Source: Flavobacteriales bacterium UBA4474
Lineage (GTDB): Bacteria > Bacteroidota > Bacteroidia > Flavobacteriales_D > Sanyastnellaceae
Assembly: GCA_002389295.1 (NCBI GenBank)
Contig: DGOE01000085.1
Coordinates: 15,474 to 53,722, forward strand
DNA: 38,249 nucleotides
Direction of reading: 5' to 3'
In this document: positions 32,660 to 38,249 of the stretch, piece by piece
Layout: each line of letters begins with the position of its first letter
How positions within the stretch are numbered: the stretch's first letter is position 1
The notes under the pieces: model-generated
The model's input: the letters and a program-made list of their open reading frames with translations, nothing else
What the model was told of the DNA's origin: nothing
Database searches by the model: none
Program-made: the position numbers and the translations under genes

Positions 32660-35125
32660 GTGGATGGCACGCCAATTTTTCCAATCAAGAATGTGACTGG
32701 GCAAGAGGAACCTCCTGTTGTGCAGTCGTGTCGTTCGTTTTTTGAAGCGTGCGGCTGGCGACCTTTTCCGTTTCAATTGGCGGCGTGGAGCCGTTGTGCG
32801 TCGGGCGGTGACGCGCTGATCAATGCGCCTACAGGGAGCGGTAAGACCTACAGTGCGCTGGCACCTGCGGTCTTGGGCGGCGGTGCGCCAGGAGGCTTGC
32901 GGGTGCTGTGGATCACGCCCATTCGCGCCTTGGCCAAGGAAATTTTAGGGTCCTCTGAACGGTTGTTGGACCACGCACAGAATGGCTGGCGCTGTGGGGT
33001 GAGGACCGGTGATACGTCATCCGCTGAAAAACAGCGCCAGGACCGCCGTTTGCCTGAAATCCTCATTACGACACCCGAAAGCCTGCATGTGCTGCTCGCA
33101 AAGAAGGGGGCACAAGGGAGGTTTGGTGGGCTTGAGATGCTGGTGGTGGATGAATGGCACGATTTGTTGGGGACCAAACGCGGGGTGCAGATGGAACTGG
33201 CTGCGGCCGTATTGAAAGGGTATGCACCCAACTTGCGCATCTGGGGTATTTCTGCGACCATCGGCAACCTCAACGAAGCGCTGACGGTGTTGATGGGGCA
33301 GGACAGAGCGGACGCGGCGCAGATTGTCCGGGCGGATATTCAAAAGCGCATCACCCTGGAGAGTGTGATGCCTGCCCAATTTGAGAAGCTGCCTTGGGCC
33401 GGTCACTTGGGGGTTCAGTTGCTCGACCGTGTGGTCGATATCATTCGGGACCACGCCAGCACGTTGGTGTTTACCAATACCCGGGCCCAGAGTGAAATCT
33501 GGTATCAAAAGATCCTGGAAGCCCACCCTGACCTCTCAGGGGCCATCGCATTGCACCACGGCAGCATCAGCAAGGACTTGCGCTTCTGGGTCGAGGACGC
33601 GCTGCACGACGGCCGTTTGAAAGCTGTGGTGTGCACCAGTTCGCTCGACCTTGGCGTGGACTTCAGGCCGGTGGAGGCGATCGTGCAGATCGGAGGGCCC
33701 AAGGGGGTGGCGCGCTTTGTGCAGCGGGCGGGGCGCAGCGGACACCAACCCGGGGCCGAAAGCCGCATTCATTTCTTGCCGACGTTTGGACTGGAGTTGC
33801 TCGAGGCCGCCGCCTTGCGCGATGCGATGCGGCACGGCGAAATTGAATCGCGCCGGCCCATGGTGCGCACGTTTGATGTCCTGGTACAATTCCTGTGCAC
33901 CATGGCGGTGGGGGATGGTTTTCGGAAAGATGCGCTGGAGAAGACCGTGCGGACCACCCATGCCTTTGCTGCCATGGATGAGGCAGAGTGGTCGGATGTG
34001 CTGTCCATGGTGACCACTGGAGGAAGGGCATTTGCAGCGTACGATGAATTCCGGAGGGTCGAGCGGGATGCTGAGGGTGTTTTTCGCATTTCGGACCGGC
34101 GGGCGGCGCGGCGCCACCGGATGTCGATTGGGACAATCGTAGGCGATACCATGATCGCGGTCAAATGGAGGAGTGGCGGCTTTGTAGGGCACGTAGAGGA
34201 GTATTTCGTGGGCGGCATGTCTCCGGGAGATGTCTTTTGGTTCAGTGGCCGCTGCTTGGAGTTGATTCGGGTCAAGGGGTTTGTGGCCACCGTGAAGCCG
34301 TCCAAATCCCCAAAAGGGCGCATTCCGACATGGCAGGGTGGGCGGTTGCCCTGGACCTCCATGGTGAGCAAGACGTTGCGCCGCACCTTGGATGCATACG
34401 CCCACGGGGTGTCTGAAGCGCCGGAATTGGAGCGGATTGCCCCCATGTTGGAACTGCAGGCCGAGCGCAGCCACCTTCCGGTATCCGGTGAGGTCCTGAT
34501 GGAGGTCATGGAGACAGGGGAGGGGCACCACCTTTTTGTCTACCCCATGGAGGGGCGATTGGTGCACGAGGGGGTGGCCGCACTGATGGCTTATCGGATG
34601 AGCCTTTTGCGCCCCATGACATTCTCCATGGCCTACAACGACTACGGTTTTGAGTTGTTGAGCGACCAGCCCATTCCCATCACTGAGGCCTTTGACAGTG
34701 ATTTGTTCAGCACCGACCACTTGATGGACGACCTCGAAGCGACGGTAAATGGAGCGGAATTGGCGCGCCGCCAATTCAGGGATATCGCCGTGATTGCGGG
34801 CCTGGTTTTTAGGGGGTTTCCAGGCCAGCCGGTGCCCGACCGCCACCTGCAGGGGTCCAGCGCCTTGTTGTTTGATGTCCTTGCAGACCACGACCCGGTC
34901 AATTTGCTCTACCGACAGGCATTCGATGAAATGACCCACCACCTCATAGAGATGGACCGCCTGCGCGAGGTGTTGGATCGCTTGAACAGCGGCAAATGGG
35001 TCATCACCCACCCCACATCACCCACGCCCTTCTCCTTTCCCATCCTGGTGGACAGGCTCCGGTCCAGCTTGACCAGTGAGGCCCTTGAAAGCAGAATCAA
35101 GCGCATGTCCAGGGCCGCGGATTGA
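32660..35125 (+). CDS. DEXH-box DNA helicase, ligase-associated type (Lhr-like)
   Basis: 821 residues, close to the usual length of ligase-associated DNA-damage-response helicases. It has the N-terminal GWRPFPFQ Q-motif, Walker A A56-P-T-G-S-G-K-T63, DEWH (164-167) as the DExH box, SATIG, TNTRAQSE, then QRAGRSGH (motif VI), and the C-terminal TSPTPFSFPILVDRLRSSL segment typical for this family. Usually it is found with an ATP-dependent ligase, a metallo-beta-lactamase-type exonuclease and a phosphoesterase, none of which is in the window. The start is uncertain: GTG at 32660 is the longest, GTG at 32720 gives 801 residues. ATP hydrolysis and 3'-5' unwinding are known for relatives. Confidence 0.9.
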   Translation: MDGTPIFPIKNVTGQEEPPVVQSCRSFFEACGWRPFPFQLAAWSRCASGGDALINAPTGSGKTYSALAPAVLGGGAPGGLRVLWITPIRALAKEILGSSERLLDHAQNGWRCGVRTGDTSSAEKQRQDRRLPEILITTPESLHVLLAKKGAQGRFGGLEMLVVDEWHDLLGTKRGVQMELAAAVLKGYAPNLRIWGISATIGNLNEALTVLMGQDRADAAQIVRADIQKRITLESVMPAQFEKLPWAGHLGVQLLDRVVDIIRDHASTLVFTNTRAQSEIWYQKILEAHPDLSGAIALHHGSISKDLRFWVEDALHDGRLKAVVCTSSLDLGVDFRPVEAIVQIGGPKGVARFVQRAGRSGHQPGAESRIHFLPTFGLELLEAAALRDAMRHGEIESRRPMVRTFDVLVQFLCTMAVGDGFRKDALEKTVRTTHAFAAMDEAEWSDVLSMVTTGGRAFAAYDEFRRVERDAEGVFRISDRRAARRHRMSIGTIVGDTMIAVKWRSGGFVGHVEEYFVGGMSPGDVFWFSGRCLELIRVKGFVATVKPSKSPKGRIPTWQGGRLPWTSMVSKTLRRTLDAYAHGVSEAPELERIAPMLELQAERSHLPVSGEVLMEVMETGEGHHLFVYPMEGRLVHEGVAALMAYRMSLLRPMTFSMAYNDYGFELLSDQPIPITEAFDSDLFSTDHLMDDLEATVNGAELARRQFRDIAVIAGLVFRGFPGQPVPDRHLQGSSALLFDVLADHDPVNLLYRQAFDEMTHHLIEMDRLREVLDRLNSGKWVITHPTSPTPFSFPILVDRLRSSLTSEALESRIKRMSRAAD

Positions 35126-35147
35126 CCCCTTGTTCGGTGCTAACTTG
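35122..35147 (+). promoter_or_regulatory. Possible promoter (TTG, 16-base spacer, TAACTTG) at the end of the helicase gene
   Basis: TTG at 35122-35124 overlaps the helicase stop codon; TAACTTG at 35141-35147 lies five bases before the ATG at 35153. The spacer is slightly short. It could give the receptor gene its own transcript. Confidence 0.35.
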
Positions 35148-35152
35148 CGCCC

Positions 35153-37498
35153 ATGCAAGGATGTGGTTTTCGCCCGGGATTACCGGTGTGGACGCGGTGG
35201 GCTGTATGCGCCTTTTTCGCCGTTCAGGGAATGGGGATGTGGGCCCAAGGCACCGTGAAGGGCTTTGTACGCTCTGCAGAGGATGGCAGCCCTGTCCTCT
35301 TTGCTGCAGTGGTGTTGGAGGGCACCACATATGGGGTTTCCACCGATATCGAGGGATACTACAGCCTGTCCAAAATCCCCGTAGGCGTCTACAGCCTGTT
35401 GGTGTCCAGCGTGGAATTCAAGCCCTACCGCACGGAAGTCGAAGTGCTGGAGGACCGCGTGGTTACGCGCAACATCTCTTTGGAGGCGGGGTTGATCGAG
35501 CTCGAAAGTGCGGTGATTTCGACTGAGCGCGGGGAGCAATTGAACACCGTCCGCATGTCAGTGGAGTCCATTCAACCCGCTGATATCAAGCGTATTCCGA
35601 GCCTTGGAGGAACCCCTGATCTCGTGCAGGTACTCCAGACATTGCCAGGGTTCGTCTCCACCGGCGACCAAGGCGGACAATTGTACATCCGGGGCGGCTC
35701 TCCCGTCCAAAACAAAGTGCTGCTCGATGGCATGATCATCTACAATGCCTTCCACAGCATTGGCCTGTTCAGTGTGTTTGACACGGACATCATTTCCAAT
35801 GCCGACATCTTCACAGGGGGGTTCAGCGGGCGATATGGCGGCCGGATCAGCTCGATCATGGACATCTCCACGCGGGCAGGCAGCTTGGCGGGACTCAGTG
35901 GCCGCATCGGGGCCAGTCCGTTTGGGAGCAAATTGTTGGTTGAGGGGCCCATTGGAAAGCGCAATGAGCGCGGCGGTGGCACGTCGTTTTTGCTCTCGGG
36001 AAAGCGGAGCTACCTCGAGCAGAGCTCAAAACTGCTGTACGGTTACATCGATGAGGACGGCTTGCCGTTCAATTTTACCGACCTCTACGGCAAGTTGACT
36101 TTTGCGGGTGGTGCGGGCAGCAGGCTGAGTTTATTCGGCTTTTCGTTCAACGACGACGTGAGCTACCAGGCATTGAGCAACCTCGATTGGTCCAATGTTG
36201 GTGGAGGGGGCCAATTCATCGTCGTGCCTTCGGGCAGCGCGGTGCTGATCAAGGGCAACTTTGCCAGCTCTCGCTACAGGATTGACTTGAAGGAAGATGG
36301 ATTGGCCGACCGGTTCAGCCAGGTCAATGGATTCAATTTCGGGTTGAACTTCAAGTACGTGCTGGGTGACGATGAGGCCCGGTATGGCATACAGGCCGTG
36401 GGGTTGCGCACAGACTTCAGGACCTTCAACGCATTGGGCGTGAGGGTGGAGCAAACCGAAAACACCACCGAGCTTGCAGGATACTTCGATTTTAAGCGCC
36501 AGCGGGGACGTTGGATTGTCAACCCTTCGTTGAGGATCCAGTACTACAGCTCCTTGGCCAAGTTCAGTCCAGAACCACGCTTGGGCGTCAAGTTCAAAGC
36601 ATCCGATCGGTTGCGTCTGAAAGCGGCGGGCGGGCTGTACAGTCAAAACCTCATTTCGGCCAATTCGGACCGCGATGTGGTCAACCTGTTCTACGGCTTC
36701 TTGGCAGGGCCATCCAACCTGCAGGATGAACTGATCGGTCCAGACGGAGAAATCCAGGAGGTCACGCACAGTTTGCAGACCGCGGCCCACGCGGTGGGGG
36801 GATTCGAATTTGACCTCACAGAGCGGATCAACATCAATGTAGAAGCCTACACCAAGTGGTTCACGCAATTGACGAATTCGAACCGCAACAAGTTGTTCCC
36901 CGACACCTATGCGTTTGCTTCGGTACCGGAGAGCCAGCGCAAGGACTTCATCGTGGAGACGGGCCGCGCAGAAGGTGTGGACTTCGTGCTCAAGTATGAG
37001 GACAAGCTCAATTACTTCTGGTTGGTCTACTCCTTGGGCAACGTAGACCGTTGGGACGGTTACCGTTGGTATGACCCTGTATTTGACCGCCGGCACAACA
37101 TCAACATGTTGGCTTCTCGCAAGGTGGGGGCCAAGTCCAAAACGGAAGTCTCCGCGCGGTGGAACCTGGGGTCGGGTCTGCCTTTCACGCAAACGCAAGG
37201 GTACTATCAGCCCGTGGGCATTTCGGATGGGATAGACGACAACTACGTCAACGGCAATCCAGTGGAGCTGGGCATTGTGTATGCCGACCTGAATGCGGGA
37301 CGTTTGCCGGTGTATCACCGCCTCGACATCAGCGTGAAGCGCAGTTGGAAACTGGGCGAGCGGATTGAACTCGATGCCAATGCATCGGTGACCAATGTTT
37401 ATTCCCGGGCCAACATTTTCTACATCAACCGCGTCACGGGAGAGCGGGTAGACCAGCTGCCCTTCCTGCCGGCGGTGGGGGTGGACATGAAGTTCTGA
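35153..37498 (+). CDS. TonB-dependent receptor plug-domain protein with carboxypeptidase-like domain
   Basis: 781 residues, an outer-membrane transporter. Signal peptide to about residue 32 (GMGMWAQG). Residues 33-120 are the carboxypeptidase-like regulatory domain (TVKGFVRSAEDGSPVLFAAVV ... GVYSLLVSSVEF). The plug has DLVQVLQTLPGFVSTGDQGG, then LYIRGGSPVQNKVLLDGM, and the long barrel finishes at VGVDMKF with a terminal Phe, as for outer-membrane proteins. It is smaller than the receptor at 14531-17806 and has neither a SusD nor a T9SS partner. It lies 27 bases downstream of the helicase gene, probably transcribed partly from its own promoter. Confidence 0.93.
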   Translation: MQGCGFRPGLPVWTRWAVCAFFAVQGMGMWAQGTVKGFVRSAEDGSPVLFAAVVLEGTTYGVSTDIEGYYSLSKIPVGVYSLLVSSVEFKPYRTEVEVLEDRVVTRNISLEAGLIELESAVISTERGEQLNTVRMSVESIQPADIKRIPSLGGTPDLVQVLQTLPGFVSTGDQGGQLYIRGGSPVQNKVLLDGMIIYNAFHSIGLFSVFDTDIISNADIFTGGFSGRYGGRISSIMDISTRAGSLAGLSGRIGASPFGSKLLVEGPIGKRNERGGGTSFLLSGKRSYLEQSSKLLYGYIDEDGLPFNFTDLYGKLTFAGGAGSRLSLFGFSFNDDVSYQALSNLDWSNVGGGGQFIVVPSGSAVLIKGNFASSRYRIDLKEDGLADRFSQVNGFNFGLNFKYVLGDDEARYGIQAVGLRTDFRTFNALGVRVEQTENTTELAGYFDFKRQRGRWIVNPSLRIQYYSSLAKFSPEPRLGVKFKASDRLRLKAAGGLYSQNLISANSDRDVVNLFYGFLAGPSNLQDELIGPDGEIQEVTHSLQTAAHAVGGFEFDLTERININVEAYTKWFTQLTNSNRNKLFPDTYAFASVPESQRKDFIVETGRAEGVDFVLKYEDKLNYFWLVYSLGNVDRWDGYRWYDPVFDRRHNINMLASRKVGAKSKTEVSARWNLGSGLPFTQTQGYYQPVGISDGIDDNYVNGNPVELGIVYADLNAGRLPVYHRLDISVKRSWKLGERIELDANASVTNVYSRANIFYINRVTGERVDQLPFLPAVGVDMKF

Positions 37499-37506
37499 GG
37501 CCTCAG
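37495..37506. other. Palindrome holding two convergent stop codons
   Basis: The perfect 12-bp palindrome CTGAGGCCTCAG contains the stop codon of the TonB receptor gene (TGA, plus) and that of recN (TGA, minus), which are four bases apart. No U-tract follows; a terminator role is uncertain. Confidence 0.35.
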
Positions 37507-38249
37507 GCCATCAGCGCGCGCGCTTGGGCACGTGCTGCATCTCCTATGACCTCGCCGCTGAGCATGGCCGCGAGTTCTTCTATACGCCCTTCGGCATCCA
37601 GCCGCGTCATGCCTGTGTGTGCGCGTCCGTCTCTTTCTTCCTTGAACACCCGCATGTGGTGGTCGGCTTTGCCCGCCACCTGTGGCAGGTGGCTGATGGT
37701 GATGACCTGTGCGCCCTTGGAAATGGCAGCAATCAAGTCGGCCATCCGCGCGGCGACATCGCCACTGACCCCGGCATCGATTTCATCAAGGATGAGTGTG
37801 GGGACTTCCAGGAATTCGGTCAAGGCGGCCTTGAGGGAGAGCATGACCCGGCTTCTTTCCCCACCTGAGGCCACCTTGGTCAAAGGCTGCATCGGTTGTC
37901 CGGGATTGGCGCTAAACACGAGTGAGGCCCGCTCCGGACCGGATGCCTCGGGGGCTTGTGTCGCGGTCCAGTCAAAAGCGATGTCTGCGGCCGGGAGTTT
38001 CAGGTGCTTGAGGTGGTCGAGAATGGCTGTGCACAGCGCAGTGCCACTGTCTCTTCGCGCCACTTGAAGCTGGGATCCCGCCTCGTCTAACTGGTTTCGC
38101 AAGCGGTCGACCTCCGCGCTGAGTTTGGAGAGTTTGTCCGTGCGGTCTCGGGCATGCTCCAGTTGTTCCTGCATGGCCTTGAACTTGTCGGCAAGGGTGT
38201 CGAGATCTGCTGGCCTGTGCTTGTCGAGCAGCCTGTTGATCATGTCCTT
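37503..38249 (-). CDS. recN: DNA repair protein RecN, C-terminal part (5' end outside)
   Basis: The SMC-like ATPase acting in double-strand-break repair. About 248 residues of the C-terminal half are visible, read toward the window start. There is a coiled coil (about the first 75 visible residues), then FSANPGQPMQPLTKVASGGERSRVML (ABC signature), LILDEIDAGVSG (Walker B and D-loop) and ISHLPQVAGKADHH (H-loop), all diagnostic of RecN. The codons continue upstream past 38249 without a stop, so the gene is cut by the window edge, not truncated. It ends convergently four bases from the TonB receptor gene. Confidence 0.96.
   Translation of the reverse strand, partial: KDMINRLLDKHRPADLDTLADKFKAMQEQLEHARDRTDKLSKLSAEVDRLRNQLDEAGSQLQVARRDSGTALCTAILDHLKHLKLPAADIAFDWTATQAPEASGPERASLVFSANPGQPMQPLTKVASGGERSRVMLSLKAALTEFLEVPTLILDEIDAGVSGDVAARMADLIAAISKGAQVITISHLPQVAGKADHHMRVFKEERDGRAHTGMTRLDAEGRIEELAAMLSGEVIGDAARAQARALMA

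Noticed and set aside
33536..35011. Antisense frame of 491 codons inside the helicase gene
   Set aside because: No domain, low-complexity His and Gln content, and it covers the well-supported helicase motifs.
36131..37318. Antisense frame of 395 codons inside the TonB receptor gene
   Set aside because: It is a shadow of the third-position GC bias; the plus-strand product has clear receptor domains and a signal peptide.

Overview
This is a GC-rich window from the chromosome of a Bacteroidota bacterium. The evidence is four exported proteins with C-terminal domains or tails of the type IX secretion system (T9SS) kind (one clear type B, one clear type A, one weaker type A-like, plus the CUB-type protein at the edge as a likely surface protein), two large TonB-dependent receptors with N-terminal carboxypeptidase-like domains, an OlsF-type ornithine-lipid synthase, a typical Bacteroidota DnaK, and start regions that carry TAnnTTTG-like -7 elements instead of Shine-Dalgarno sequences. 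A high-GC aquatic Flavobacteriales or Saprospiria-like lineage would fit, but I cannot place it further. Coding density is very high, no gap without a gene exceeds about 180 bases, and I saw no rRNA, tRNA, CRISPR array, insertion sequence or prophage gene.

Layout. (1) 1-4548, minus strand: a chain of six genes that all overlap by 1-4 bases: a DUF1549-like lipoprotein, a second small lipoprotein, a Tat-exported DUF1501 protein, a cytochrome-c-like lipoprotein, an Ig-like lipoprotein and a CUB-domain protein cut by the window edge. It looks like a compact version of the DUF1549/DUF1553-DUF1501-cytochrome sets best known from Planctomycetes. (2) 4622-5860: an exported beta-propeller protein. (3) 5897-8063, minus: asparagine synthase B and a small unknown protein. 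(4) 8176-11670: a 1164-residue T9SS cargo with CSLREA, beta-helix, glycine-rich and Ig-like parts. (5) 11678-14491: a divergent pair, a glycerophosphodiesterase lipoprotein and the OlsF-like acyltransferase. (6) 14531-19508, minus: a T9SS cargo and its TonB-dependent receptor, each preceded by repeats resembling Pho boxes. (7) 19689-23995, minus: an RND/MMPL transporter, a Tat-exported aspartylglucosaminidase-type hydrolase and a UbiA prenyltransferase. (8) 24109-26031, minus: dnaK with a clear terminator. (9) 26206-28107: a metal-receptor-fold protein and a Gfo/Idh/MocA dehydrogenase. (10) 28109-32611, minus: a signalling operon of TPR protein, hybrid histidine kinase, LuxR-type regulator and SpoIIE phosphatase. 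(11) 32660-37498: a ligase-associated-type DEXH helicase and a TonB-dependent receptor. (12) 37503 to the right edge, minus: recN, 5' end outside.

How it may fit together. Regions 5 and 6 place phospholipid breakdown, phosphorus-free lipid synthesis and an outer-membrane uptake pair with Pho-box-like repeats side by side, which suggests a phosphate-stress theme (inference). The least described unit is the overlapping operon of region 1. The most general pattern is a set of -7-like elements only 4-9 bases from the start codons, which predicts leaderless or nearly leaderless mRNAs.
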